From Aequoribacter sp049615385 (lineage in GTDB: Bacteria > Pseudomonadota > Gammaproteobacteria > Pseudomonadales > Halieaceae): a DNA stretch of 64,000 nucleotides. This document shows, piece by piece, positions 42,257-51,430 of the stretch. The notes under the pieces were generated by a model. It had not been told where the DNA came from. It ran no database searches and saw nothing but the letters and a program-made list of their open reading frames with translations. The position numbers were made by a program, and so were the translations under genes. Numbering within the stretch: the stretch's first letter is position 1; every line of letters starts with the position of its first letter. The stretch lies in the NCBI RefSeq assembly GCF_049615385.1, contig NZ_JBMZFL010000004.1. One strand, 5' to 3'.

Positions 42257-43473
42257 GTGCTACCTCGTCCGGCGAGAAGCGGCAGTGCGCGCGCTTTGAG
42301 TACCGGCCAAATGGAGGCGAGGACGGCCCCTACGAAAACCAGGCTTGGTCCAGAGAGTGTGGTAAACCAGGAGATCTCGGGATACATACGTGCGGACATA
42401 TTGAACTTCGAGGCCATCTCTTCCATACCCTCAAACGCCAAGCCGTAGAGGCTTAAGTAGTAGTTTAGCGCTAGGCCTCCGCCCAAGCCAATGATCAATC
42501 CCAGTAGCCCCAAAAAGACGGTTTCAGTGAACACTAAACGGCCGAGCTGACTCGGCGCAATGCCAAGAGCGAGCAAGGTGCCAAACTCGCGACGTCGCTC
42601 GAGTACAGCCATAAGCTGTGTATTCAGAACTGAAAATACAATAACAACGACTAGTACCGCATAAATAAAAAATGCGCTGATGACATCGGACAAAATTGCC
42701 TGACGCAGACCGGGGACTAGCTCGTCCCAGTCGCGGATAGCCAGATTCTTAGCATCCAATCCTCGCGATAAGCGCTCTTTAGCGGAGTCGGTTTCTGCGA
42801 AGTGAGGCAGAGCTATGGCAATAACGTTCAGTTGATCCTTGGCGGTAAAGGTAAACTCGAACTCTTCGAGTGGGATTAACGCGAGGCCACGGTTCATATC
42901 CGCCATACTTGTTTGGAAAATACCCACAACCGTCAGTACATTTGCTGCAAACGAGCCGTCATAGCCCGAGCCCAACAATGTCAGTTCGTCGCCGACCGAG
43001 ACCTGGAGATTTTTGGCGAGTGTTTCGCCGATAACAATTTCGGTGCCGGTGTTAAGCCATCGGCCTCGGCTGATCGTGCCCGCGAATAAGCCGAATTCTG
43101 CCTCTAACGCAGGCTCCACACCTAAAATTTGCGCACCGAAACTGCGGCTTTCGCTATTCAGCAGGGCGCCAGCTGCCAGGCGAGGTGCGAGTTTGACCTC
43201 TGACCCCAGTATTGCTCTGATGTCATTGATCAGGTCGTCGGACTTGCCAATGGATTCACGCAGTTTGGGTGCGTCAAGATAGGCAGGCGTTTGAATCTGA
43301 AGGTGACCGATCAGCACGCCCAACGTGTTATCGATCATCATTCGGTAGTTGCCGACTTGCAAACCGATCAGAAAAATCAGGAGCGTATTACAAAACACCA
43401 TTGCGCTGATGGTGAGCCACGAGCGTTTTTTGTGGCGCCACAAGTTGCGCCAGGCGAGTCGTTCTATTCGCAT
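42253..43473 (-). CDS. FtsX-family ABC permease 1
   Basis: A 406-residue permease, paralogous to the next gene: IERLAWRNLWRHKKRSWLTISAMVFCNTLLIFLIGL then a large periplasmic region, then FFIYAVLVVVIVFSVLNTQLMAVLERRREFGTLLALGIAPSQLG, VFLGLLGLIIGLGGGLALNYYLSLYGL and the closing helix ending VLKARALPLLAGRGST. A pair of different FtsX subunits plus one ATPase is the LolCDE arrangement. Starts three bases after the LolA-like gene stop. Confidence 0.9.
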   Translation of the reverse strand: MRIERLAWRNLWRHKKRSWLTISAMVFCNTLLIFLIGLQVGNYRMMIDNTLGVLIGHLQIQTPAYLDAPKLRESIGKSDDLINDIRAILGSEVKLAPRLAAGALLNSESRSFGAQILGVEPALEAEFGLFAGTISRGRWLNTGTEIVIGETLAKNLQVSVGDELTLLGSGYDGSFAANVLTVVGIFQTSMADMNRGLALIPLEEFEFTFTAKDQLNVIAIALPHFAETDSAKERLSRGLDAKNLAIRDWDELVPGLRQAILSDVISAFFIYAVLVVVIVFSVLNTQLMAVLERRREFGTLLALGIAPSQLGRLVFTETVFLGLLGLIIGLGGGLALNYYLSLYGLAFEGMEEMASKFNMSARMYPEISWFTTLSGPSLVFVGAVLASIWPVLKARALPLLAGRGST

Positions 43474-43476
43474 GCG

Positions 43477-44223
43477 TTAGCGCGCACTGCGAAGTTGGCC
43501 AACGGTGAAAATGTTGTCATCAATTTCAACGTCAAACTCAATGCTGTTGATGGTCAGCTCGGTCCACTCGTTGGGTTTGTTTTGGTCTTGTACACGCATA
43601 CGAGTCCCCACCGGACGACCGTTTATGGTTTGATGCTCTAAAGTTCGGATGGTTTTGACAAGTTGGTTATCTTGATCCCAAAACTCTTGCTCTAACATCA
43701 AAAAGTCGTCGCGAATGCGATAAATTTCTTGCCCCCAAACGACAGGTGCATCCTCGTGGGGGATAGCGCGAATTTGGTAAATAGTGTGTCCGTTTTCCTC
43801 GCGGGTGCCCATCAACGTATGGTCATACTCGTCTATGACGTCGGTATCTTTCGTGATGTCCCTATTTGATAAGTCGCTGCCCATCCAGCTTTGCGCCATC
43901 ATCGATGAGGGTATTTTGATGACACGTTTAATGCGCGGTGAGTAAGACCACATGTCGTCATCCAACAAAAGCGTCGCGTTGCCGGCATCTTTCTTCGGTG
44001 CTTTTACAATCAAGAATGATTTGTCTAAGCCCTTGGTGCGGCTATGAATAGTCATGCTGCGCTCCCAGTCAGGGCGATGAATGGTCATGGTCATCTCACC
44101 GTCTGATGACTCGCCGCGCCAGACGTCCATTGCCGACTTGATGATATCGGTAGCGCTGGGTGAGTCACCTGCCAAGGCCTGAGGCGCTAAGGTAAGTAAC
44201 AGTAAAATGGGCCCTATTCGCAT
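43477..44223 (-). CDS. LolA-like outer-membrane lipoprotein-sorting protein
   Basis: A 248-residue exported protein with a cleavable signal (IGPILLLLTLAPQALA-GD). The body (WRGESSDGEMTMTIHRPDWERSMTIHSRTKGLDKSFLIVKAPKKDAGNATLLLDDDMWSYSPRIKRVIKIPSSMMAQSWMGSDLSNRDI) is the pattern of the LolA-like family annotated 'outer membrane lipoprotein-sorting protein', which forms a half-open barrel carrying lipid chains. ATG at 44223 has CAGGA upstream (TTG at 44238 is less likely). It is the first gene of the operon with two FtsX permeases, an ATPase and a barrel. Confidence 0.88.
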   Translation of the reverse strand: MRIGPILLLLTLAPQALAGDSPSATDIIKSAMDVWRGESSDGEMTMTIHRPDWERSMTIHSRTKGLDKSFLIVKAPKKDAGNATLLLDDDMWSYSPRIKRVIKIPSSMMAQSWMGSDLSNRDITKDTDVIDEYDHTLMGTREENGHTIYQIRAIPHEDAPVVWGQEIYRIRDDFLMLEQEFWDQDNQLVKTIRTLEHQTINGRPVGTRMRVQDQNKPNEWTELTINSIEFDVEIDDNIFTVGQLRSAR

Positions 44224-44442
44224 GATTTTATCCTGCAAAACAAATATCAGGGTGCCATGTTCGTGTTATGTCTGCAATGCTCACTTGGGTCTGGCCCTTT
44301 CAAAGTGATCGGAAACCCTGCGCGCGGTGCCTCGTGTGCAGTCTCGCTACGCCAATGTGTATTGAGATCATCACCAGTCTCACATACCCTAGCGGAGAGG
44401 TCGGGCGCCGCCCAGACCCTTGTCGTTCTGAAAAGAGTCGCT

Positions 44443-44967
44443 ATGAGTTCAGATCAATCGGAAGTTTTGACACCTAGGCCATGGCCCGCATGGGCGAAAT
44501 GGGTCAGGGATGTGCTGTTTATCTTATTCGCGTTTTGGGCAATCGATGCTTGGCACACACGCAATATGCTCGATGGCGATGCCGGTCCTATCGCAGAGCT
44601 CACGCTGGTGAGTCTAGAAGGGGAGGTTCAGCGTTTGTCCGGCGATCCTGAGCGCTCGACACTACTTTACTTTTTTGCGCCTTGGTGCAGTGTGTGCCGG
44701 TTAAGTATGGGTAACTTAGAGACCCTTGATGACACCAAGGTGCGAGTGGTGGCCATTGCGCTGGACTACGCTAATCAGACCGAAGTCGAGCAATTTTTAC
44801 AAGATATTGATGTGCAGGTGCCAACGTATTTGGGCACGAATGAGCTCAAAGAGCGTTTTGCCATAAAGGCCTATCCCAGCTATTACGTGTTGGACGAGCA
44901 CTTTGAGATACAAGGTCGCACCGTCGGTTACAGCACGACCTTGGGTCTGTGGCTCAGGACGCTCTAA
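44443..44967 (+). CDS. Membrane-anchored thioredoxin-like protein (TlpA/redoxin type)
   Basis: A 174-residue protein with an N-terminal anchor (WVRDVLFILFAFWAIDAWHT) and a thioredoxin fold facing the periplasm. The active site is FFAPWCSVCRLS (WCxxC), and a cis-proline appears in KAYPSYYVLDEHFEIQGRTVGY. Should reduce or pass disulfides in the periplasm, as in cytochrome c maturation or envelope repair. Its end overlaps the DUF3604 gene end by four bases (convergent). ATG 44443 preferred to a long upstream frame without ribosome site. Confidence 0.85.
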   Translation: MSSDQSEVLTPRPWPAWAKWVRDVLFILFAFWAIDAWHTRNMLDGDAGPIAELTLVSLEGEVQRLSGDPERSTLLYFFAPWCSVCRLSMGNLETLDDTKVRVVAIALDYANQTEVEQFLQDIDVQVPTYLGTNELKERFAIKAYPSYYVLDEHFEIQGRTVGYSTTLGLWLRTL

Positions 44968-46979
44968 CTTTCTTTGCCTCGATACCAAATAGGAGAGGAC
45001 CAGGCGCGCTCTTGGATGGTTTTAGCCAGATCCGAGCGCGGCTCGACCCCGGCTCTCAGTGCGTCCCATGTCGACCAGCGGCAGGTAGGGTTTTCGAGCA
45101 CTCGCACATAGTAAAAGGCTTCTTGCGCGGGGTCGAAGTCGGGGTCGGTCCATACATTTTTCAATTCAGCTGCACCAACGTCGCCACTGATCGAGCAGTC
45201 ACTTAAATTGACCGAGGCGCCATTGTCGGGGCATCGGTTGGTGGCAGGGTCCACACCTAAACCATCACTGCAGGCAGCGTCGTAAACCATCTCGTGATGT
45301 TCGCCATTTTTAACGAAGCCCTTGATGATTTGAATGCGTTGCAGCGGTGCTGCGAGTGGATCACGCACGGCCCATACTAGGAACTTAGGTGCTTGGTTCT
45401 CGCGCGGGCTCAGATCTGACCCCATAGCGACGCTTGAATCGTAGGCTTTTCGGGCCATATCGGTCTGATCTAACCAGTCGCTCTGAATGTCGTAGCCAGC
45501 GAAGAAACGAACCTTAATGCGAGGACCTGTCGTAGCGAAGGTCTCTTTGCGGCGGAACGCGTCGTAAATGGCCTCGCGGGTATTTTCTTCCGCCCATACG
45601 CCGGCAAGGCCCGAGGCACTCCAGGTCTCGAACGACGAGCTGGCGATGTAATCATGACCATCGACTTCGGTCATTTGGTTTGGGTCTAACCACTTCAGCA
45701 TGATACCGGTCATGAACGATGCTGGGATGGAACCACGGCGTTCGGCAGTACCATCAAGTAAGCCCGCCTTTGAGAAGAAGGTCTCTTCACGGTCGGAGCT
45801 AGCCGCTACGTGTGTGTCACTGGCGCCAACTAAGCCGAACTTGTAGGGGTTGAGTCCCGATTGTTCTTGTAGCGCTAAGCCACGTAAGTAGGCGTCGCGC
45901 ACGTAACTGCCAGGAGGCGCGCTGGGTAAGGTTGTCGCGACTCTGAAGGGCATGATCTCAAAGTCAGCCCACTCGTCGTTTTTGGACAGGGCGGGATGGG
46001 TATCGGAGGTACCTTTGACTTGGGTGATTTCCACGATCGGCTCATTGCGCATACGTTGCGTGACGTAGTCCTCACCCATCGGGTTACCTGCCCAATCGGT
46101 CAGAGTAAACATTTGACCATTCGAACCATTCGAGTTGTGCGGGATCGCGAGGCTCTCGATACCTTGCTCGCGTAAGCCGTCCATCCAGTCCCACAAACCC
46201 TCAGGGTTTTGCGAGTGGAAGCGCGAGAAAGGAACCGCCGGTAGTCTGTCGGTACCCCTAAACACGACGTTGCGATGCAGGTTGCCGCGATCGTCGGTGG
46301 ATGAGGTATATTCATACGCAGCGAAGGTTGTGAATCGGCCAGGAATATAATGTTGGTCCGCGGCTTCGATACTGTCTCGCCAGGCAGATTTGGTAACGGC
46401 TTCGGCGATTTTAGGGTCAACTTCACCCGCCACAATCCCCGTTAATAGCGATGGCAAGAAGGTCGCGAAGGCTTTGGATCGTTGCGGAATCGACCCTACC
46501 TCGTAGTTGTCTGGCGCATTGATATTGTGCAGTGGCTTGGCCACTGCGTAATGCGAAAAGTCGGTGCTGGTATCAGCACTTGCCTGCACAACGCCCATGA
46601 ACATGCCGTGATCGGTTACGGCATAAAAGTCCAGGGGTTGCTGCATTTGTATTTCGTAGCCGGCTGGATGCAACAAAGCCTCGCCCTTCGCGTAACGATA
46701 GGCATCGTACGGTGTCGCAATGGTGCCGAACGCGTAGGCATCGAAGCTGTAGCCGGTATGTACGTGCAAATCTCCGAAGTAGGCATTGCGGTCGGGGTTA
46801 GCGGCAGGCCGCAAGTCTAGAATTTCGTGGTTGGTTTCTAGAATGGCATTGCGCGGCGTTCCGTTGCCTGTAGTGAGTGGGCTGTCCGAATTTAGATCCG
46901 GAATAGCCGATTCGCCGCAGCCGGTTATCGCCAAAAGACCGGCGGCAAGAATGGTAAGTCGAGTTCTGGCCAAGCGCAT
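44964..46979 (-). CDS. DUF3604 lipoprotein
   Basis: A 671-residue exported protein. Signal peptide with lipobox: LTILAAGLLAITGCGES. The rest is of the DUF3604 family: RNAYFGDLHVHTGYSFDAYAFG at the N-terminus (His-x-His like metal sites of PHP/amidohydrolase folds), DFYAVTDHGMFMG, IPHNSNGSNGQMF, FGLVGASDTHVAASSDREETFF and CRWSTWDALRAGVEPRSDL at the end. DUF3604 proteins are thought to be metal-dependent hydrolases, function unknown. ATG 46979 has AAAGGA upstream (an earlier ATG at 46997 is less likely). No operon partner on the same strand close by. Confidence 0.87.
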   Translation of the reverse strand: MRLARTRLTILAAGLLAITGCGESAIPDLNSDSPLTTGNGTPRNAILETNHEILDLRPAANPDRNAYFGDLHVHTGYSFDAYAFGTIATPYDAYRYAKGEALLHPAGYEIQMQQPLDFYAVTDHGMFMGVVQASADTSTDFSHYAVAKPLHNINAPDNYEVGSIPQRSKAFATFLPSLLTGIVAGEVDPKIAEAVTKSAWRDSIEAADQHYIPGRFTTFAAYEYTSSTDDRGNLHRNVVFRGTDRLPAVPFSRFHSQNPEGLWDWMDGLREQGIESLAIPHNSNGSNGQMFTLTDWAGNPMGEDYVTQRMRNEPIVEITQVKGTSDTHPALSKNDEWADFEIMPFRVATTLPSAPPGSYVRDAYLRGLALQEQSGLNPYKFGLVGASDTHVAASSDREETFFSKAGLLDGTAERRGSIPASFMTGIMLKWLDPNQMTEVDGHDYIASSSFETWSASGLAGVWAEENTREAIYDAFRRKETFATTGPRIKVRFFAGYDIQSDWLDQTDMARKAYDSSVAMGSDLSPRENQAPKFLVWAVRDPLAAPLQRIQIIKGFVKNGEHHEMVYDAACSDGLGVDPATNRCPDNGASVNLSDCSISGDVGAAELKNVWTDPDFDPAQEAFYYVRVLENPTCRWSTWDALRAGVEPRSDLAKTIQERAWSSPIWYRGKES

Positions 46980-47035
46980 GTTAAGTCCTTTTGTCATTTA
47001 TTATGTCACTTAATCGCCTAACTTTAATCCAGACT

Positions 47036-47069
47036 GAGGTAGGTGTATAGGTCTGTATACGCCTACCTC
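47036..47069. terminator. Long hairpin after the SDR operon
   Basis: GAGGTAGGTGTATA (47036-47049) pairs with TATACGCCTACCTC (47056-47069) over 14 positions, one of them G-T. It begins two bases after the SDR stop on the minus strand. No T run follows, so it may be an RNA-stabilising hairpin or terminator. Confidence 0.55.
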
Positions 47070-47071
47070 GC

Positions 47072-47890
47072 CTAGGGTATCGGTATTCCTAATGATTCAA
47101 GTAAAGGAATACTTCGCGCATTTAGTCCTGAGCATAAAGTCGGTGGTTTACTGCACAGCCGGAGTGCGGCCTCTGCCATGGTAGCAATTGACTCGACATG
47201 ATCGTCGTCGCTGTAATTATTCAAGGCTATTGCGCCCTCACTTAACACCACACCAACGGGAGCAAGCGAGTTGATCGCGATATTGTAAGGTGAGAGCTCT
47301 ATAGCCCAACCCGCGCTTAGACGTTCAAGTGCCGCTTTTGTCGTGCCGTAAAGGGTTGGGTGGCCGTCGCGATTAAATTGCACGGCTCTGGAGTCGCTGC
47401 CGTAAGGCGCTGACGGCGGCATATCGGATGTTGCGCTAGAAATGTTCAAGATCCAGCCTTCACCCTGCGTCTTCATGTGTTCAACCGCCTGCTGCGACAG
47501 TGTTTGAGGTGCGATGACGTTCATCTCGAAAGCCAAGTGCCATTGTTTTGGTGTGACTTGCCAGATAGGAATAAATCGGCACCAGGCCGCGTTGTTCACT
47601 AAGATGTCGAGCCTGCCGAAATGATCTATGACTGCTGGGATGATTCGAGCTCTATCACTTGGATCGGCAAGATTTGCCCGAATGCAAAGACACTCACCGC
47701 CACTTTTTCTGATAGTTTCAGCGGTTTCTTGCAAGGATCCGCTCACACCCTGTTGTGGTTCTAGCGTACGTGCTACCAGAGCAATTTTTGCCCCACATGC
47801 GGCAAAGTAGGCAGCAATGCCAGCGCCTATGCCGCGACTTGCACCGGTGATGAGAGCTACTTTGCCTTCGAGTAATTTAGAGTCGTCCAT
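47072..47890 (-). CDS. Short-chain dehydrogenase/reductase
   Basis: A 272-residue SDR. NAD(P)-binding ALITGASRGIGAGIAAYFAACGAKIALVAR; LDILVNNAAWCRF; catalytic Ser in LNISSATSD and Tyr-x3-Lys in TLYGTTKAALERLSAGW. Classical order is complete. Last gene of an operon with two thiolases and a nitronate monooxygenase-like gene, which suggests a 3-hydroxyacyl-CoA or ketone substrate in ring or side-chain degradation. Several ATGs are available; 47890 (MDDSKLLEG) chosen. Confidence 0.85.
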   Translation of the reverse strand: MDDSKLLEGKVALITGASRGIGAGIAAYFAACGAKIALVARTLEPQQGVSGSLQETAETIRKSGGECLCIRANLADPSDRARIIPAVIDHFGRLDILVNNAAWCRFIPIWQVTPKQWHLAFEMNVIAPQTLSQQAVEHMKTQGEGWILNISSATSDMPPSAPYGSDSRAVQFNRDGHPTLYGTTKAALERLSAGWAIELSPYNIAINSLAPVGVVLSEGAIALNNYSDDDHVESIATMAEAALRLCSKPPTLCSGLNARSIPLLESLGIPIP

Positions 47891-48002
47891 TACATGCCCC
47901 ATTTGCTGATTGGACTCAGCATAGCAAATCATCGGTATCATGCGGCAGTGCAGAACACGAACTGGAAGTGGCCGAGAATGCTTTAACCTCGCTTAAGATG
48001 CG

Positions 48003-49208
48003 CTAGACGCAGCGCTCAATCAGCATCGCCGTACCCGTTCCTGCCGCACCACTGGTGGCGACAATGCCCAGGGTTTGATTGCGGCAGGTTAACTCGTCAA
48101 TGAGTGTCCCTAACAGCATAGCGCCCGTGGCGCCCATGGGGTGGCCCAGGGCGATGCAGCCGCCGTTTACGTTGAACTTGTCGTCATCAAGTTGCAGTTG
48201 CTGCTGCGCACGTAAACTCGTGGCAGCGAAAGCTTCATGGATCTCGAATAGATCGATGTCGTCGGTTCTCAGGCCATGTTTTTGCATGAGCTTCTCGACG
48301 GCATTGACGCATCCGCTCACCACCTCTAACGGCTCGTCGCAGACGCTTAAGGTGTCTAGGATACGTGCTTTAGGTCTATGTTCGAGGCTTTTTGCCAGTT
48401 CCTCAGTGCCCAGTAGTACGAGCGCTGCGCCGTCGCACATAGCTGGTGAATTGCCGGCGGTATGGCCGTGCATGATGGTCGAAAATTGCGGATATGCCTC
48501 ACTCTGTATCGCATCCGCACCAGCTTGCCCAAGCGCTTCAAAAGCGGGTGGCATGGCGGCTAGTGATTCGCGTGTTGTGCCCGCCCGAATACACTCGTCC
48601 TGATCGATCCAGTGATTCTTTGCTGCGTCAAAGATTGGGACAACCGAGGTAAAGCGTCCTTGTGCTTGTGCTGCCGCGGCATTTTGTTGGCTTTTGAACG
48701 CGACTTCATCCAACGCCTCGCGGCTAAAACCATACCGAGTGGCGATAAAATCAGCACCTGAACCCATCAGTAAAAAATGATGCTTAGCTGCGAACTCGGG
48801 GTCGGTAAAGGCAGTGGCTTTATCGGACAACATGGGCACTCGTGACATCATTTCGATGCCACCACCGAGTGTCACCTTAGCTTGATTCGCCCAGATCTTC
48901 ATTGCCGCAATATTGACGGCGTCCAAGCCCGATGAGCAAAACCGATGTACGGTGATACCCGGGATAAACTGGGGCCAGCCAGCGGCCATTAAACTTGTTT
49001 TGGCAATATTAGCGGCTTGCTCGCCGGCTTGCGTGACACACCCCAGGGCGACTTCTTCGACAAGTTGTGGGTCTAGGGTATTTCGGGTTTTGATGTGTTC
49101 GTACAGGCCCGCCATTAACTGCACTGGCGTTAAACTGGCTAGGCCGCCGTCAGACTTCGCGCGTGTTCGAGCAGAGCGGATTGCGTCGTAAATATAAACC
49201 TGACTCAC
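48003..49208 (-). CDS. Thiolase (acetyl-CoA acyltransferase) with Ser in place of second Cys
   Basis: A 401-residue thiolase-family enzyme. Nucleophile Cys91 is in VHRFCSSGLDAVN; His356 is in GGCIALGHPMGATG. The third catalytic position, usually Cys in CxG near the end (CIGLGQG in FadA), is here Ser386 in ATSGAAGTG. That should alter proton transfer in Claisen condensation/cleavage, or the enzyme may use a different partner. Other parts look normal (MMSRVPM, GNSPAMCDGAAL). Overlaps the second thiolase gene by four bases; same operon. Confidence 0.88.
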   Translation of the reverse strand: MSQVYIYDAIRSARTRAKSDGGLASLTPVQLMAGLYEHIKTRNTLDPQLVEEVALGCVTQAGEQAANIAKTSLMAAGWPQFIPGITVHRFCSSGLDAVNIAAMKIWANQAKVTLGGGIEMMSRVPMLSDKATAFTDPEFAAKHHFLLMGSGADFIATRYGFSREALDEVAFKSQQNAAAAQAQGRFTSVVPIFDAAKNHWIDQDECIRAGTTRESLAAMPPAFEALGQAGADAIQSEAYPQFSTIMHGHTAGNSPAMCDGAALVLLGTEELAKSLEHRPKARILDTLSVCDEPLEVVSGCVNAVEKLMQKHGLRTDDIDLFEIHEAFAATSLRAQQQLQLDDDKFNVNGGCIALGHPMGATGAMLLGTLIDELTCRNQTLGIVATSGAAGTGTAMLIERCV

Positions 49209-50443
49209 GAATCACGGCCCACGATAAACGAGGCACAAGTTGTGGTGCTACCACCAACATTTAATGTGATCATGTTGCGTGCATTAGCAATTTGGTTGCA
49301 TGTGGCGCGACCGGTGACTTGATTGGCGCAGTCGAGGACCATGCGAATACCGGTGGCGCCGACAGGGTGCCCTAGACCAATAAGACCGCCACTGGGGTTG
49401 ATCGGGAAGTCGCCATCCATCGTAATGCGGCCTTCTCGAATAGCCCGATAACTCTCTCCCGGGGGCGTTAATCCGATATGGTCTATCGCCATGTATTCGG
49501 TGACGGTAAAGCAGTCGTGGGTTTCTAAGCCGTCGAGATCGTCAATTTGATTAAACCCGCCGCGTTTTAGCGTATCGTTTATCAAAGCGGCGACATGCGG
49601 GAAAATGTAGTCTTGATCGCGGCTTATCGCCAATTTCGATGCCAAGCTAATGGGCGCGGAGCGGTGTCCCCAGCCCTTGATTCTGGGTATGTCTTTCAAA
49701 TTTAAGCCCAATCGCTCGGCGTAAGCTTGCGCGGCTTTTTTACTGGCTAGGACTACACAGGCTGCGCCATCGGTAATTTGGCCGCAATCTAATTTGCGAA
49801 CGTAACCCTCTATCACGGGGTTCAAGGCATCGTCGTCACAAAAGGCCTCATCTGGCAGAACCCAAGAACGAGTTTGCGCGTTGGGGTTGCTGCGCGCGTT
49901 GGTGAAGTTGGTTTTGCCTATGATCTTCAGATCGTCGGTGTTGATGCCGTAGCGTTTTTGGTACTCTTTGGTCAGTAGGTCAAACTGATGCGGCCACGGG
50001 AAGTCACAGGTCATCGCTTCTTGACCTTTCCAGGTTGCAGCGCCCAAATATTCGGCACCGGTTTTGCCATTAACGTTACGCATTTGTTCAATACCCAAAG
50101 CGACGGCGACATCGTAGTGCCCAGCTTCGATATCACGCATGGCGGCCAAAATTGCCATAGAACCCGAAGCGCAAGCGGCCTCATGACGGCTGGTAGGTAT
50201 GCCTGCTAATTCAGGGTAAACCTCGGCGAAAAATCCGCCGAGCAGTCCTTGGCCGTTAAATAGATCGCCCACGAAGTTGCCCACGTGCGCGACGTCGATT
50301 TCGGCGGAGCTTACGCTGGTTTTGGCCAGCGCATTCGTGAATACTTCTTTAAAGACGTCGAAGACTTCTTGGTCTTCTCGCGCCCAATTTCTGGAGAAGT
50401 CGGTTTGGTCTCCGCCCAGTACATAGATCTCAGATGCGCTCAT
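49205..50443 (-). CDS. SCP2/thiolase-like acetyl-CoA acetyltransferase
   Basis: A 412-residue thiolase-superfamily protein of the SCP-x type. Cys in HEAACASGSMAILAAMRDIEAG is the nucleophile; GLETHDCFTVTEYMAIDHIG and PSGGLIGLGHPVGATGIRMVLD hold the later active-site residues; ends with VGGSTTTCASFIVGRDS. Such thiolases act on branched or steroid/fatty acyl side chains. Between NMO-like and Ser-thiolase genes, overlapping both. Two thiolases in one operon suggest a two-protein complex or two-step cleavage. Confidence 0.87.
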   Translation of the reverse strand: MSASEIYVLGGDQTDFSRNWAREDQEVFDVFKEVFTNALAKTSVSSAEIDVAHVGNFVGDLFNGQGLLGGFFAEVYPELAGIPTSRHEAACASGSMAILAAMRDIEAGHYDVAVALGIEQMRNVNGKTGAEYLGAATWKGQEAMTCDFPWPHQFDLLTKEYQKRYGINTDDLKIIGKTNFTNARSNPNAQTRSWVLPDEAFCDDDALNPVIEGYVRKLDCGQITDGAACVVLASKKAAQAYAERLGLNLKDIPRIKGWGHRSAPISLASKLAISRDQDYIFPHVAALINDTLKRGGFNQIDDLDGLETHDCFTVTEYMAIDHIGLTPPGESYRAIREGRITMDGDFPINPSGGLIGLGHPVGATGIRMVLDCANQVTGRATCNQIANARNMITLNVGGSTTTCASFIVGRDS

Positions 50444-51375
50444 TATTCTTCTCCTAGTTGGCCCCGCACGGACGCGCGGTATTCACGTTCTAATTGGTCT
50501 ACGATAGTGGCAATAGTTTCTACTCGAGTCGAGGCCCCAACACCTTGTCCTGCCGCCCAAATATCCTTCCAACGTTTTGAGTCGATCCCCGCCTCGGCGA
50601 AGTTGATGTTGGCGGCGCTTGGCATATTATTGGGATCATAGCCCGCTGCTATAAGACTGTCTTTCAGCCAGTTAGCTTTGACTCCGGTAATTGCATCGGA
50701 GGTCACGATATCGCCGATACTGGATTCAGTCACCATCGATTTATAAGCGTCAACCGCCATGCTCTCTTTCGACGCTATGAAGCGTGTGCCCATATAGACG
50801 TAGTCAGCGCCAAGAACTTTGGCGGCATGAATAGCTTTGCCGCTGCCGATGGCGCCCGATAAAATGATGTCGCCATCAAAAAAGCGGCGCACTTCCTCAA
50901 GAAACGCAAAAGGTGATAAAAACCCTGTGTGACCACCAGCGCCTGCACAGACTAGCGCTAAGCCATCAGCGCCCGCAGTCGCTGCTTTCATAGCAAAATC
51001 TACGTTAATCACATCGGCATACACCTTACCGCCATAGGAGTGAACGGCATCTAAGGCACCTTTGGGACTGCCCAGTGCGGTTATCACGACGGGTGCCTTG
51101 TACTTAACAGCCAAGGCGAGGTCGATTTCACGCCTGGGGTAGGTCGGGTGCATAATCAGATTGATGGCCCAGTTGTGCTCAAAAGGCGTATTGGCGAGTG
51201 CTTCGGTAATCTGAATTAACCATTGCTCTAGCTGCTCGGGGGTGCGAGTATTCGGCGTAGGGAATGAGCCCATGATGCCGCCTTTGGCGCTAGCGATAAC
51301 CATCTCGGGGCCTGACAGCAGAAACATCGGTGCTTGAATGACAGGTAAGCGTAGTCTTGTAGCCTGGTTCGACAT
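50443..51375 (-). CDS. Nitronate monooxygenase-like flavoprotein
   Basis: A 310-residue FMN enzyme of the nitronate monooxygenase/2-nitropropane dioxygenase family: LPVIQAPMFLLSGPEMVIASAKGGIMGSFP, VYADVINVDFAMKAATAGADGLALVCAGAGGHTGFLSP (His in AGGHTG), IILSGAIGSGKAIHAAKVLGADYVYMGTRFIASKES. These enzymes act on nitronates or as enoyl/nitro reductases. First gene of the four-gene operon; 55 bases separate it from the divergent double-HxlR gene. Confidence 0.88.
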   Translation of the reverse strand: MSNQATRLRLPVIQAPMFLLSGPEMVIASAKGGIMGSFPTPNTRTPEQLEQWLIQITEALANTPFEHNWAINLIMHPTYPRREIDLALAVKYKAPVVITALGSPKGALDAVHSYGGKVYADVINVDFAMKAATAGADGLALVCAGAGGHTGFLSPFAFLEEVRRFFDGDIILSGAIGSGKAIHAAKVLGADYVYMGTRFIASKESMAVDAYKSMVTESSIGDIVTSDAITGVKANWLKDSLIAAGYDPNNMPSAANINFAEAGIDSKRWKDIWAAGQGVGASTRVETIATIVDQLEREYRASVRGQLGEE

Positions 51376-51430
51376 GGATAATCCTTGTTGTTTAATTGCA
51401 TAATAAGACTGAAAGGAAAGTTATTCAATA

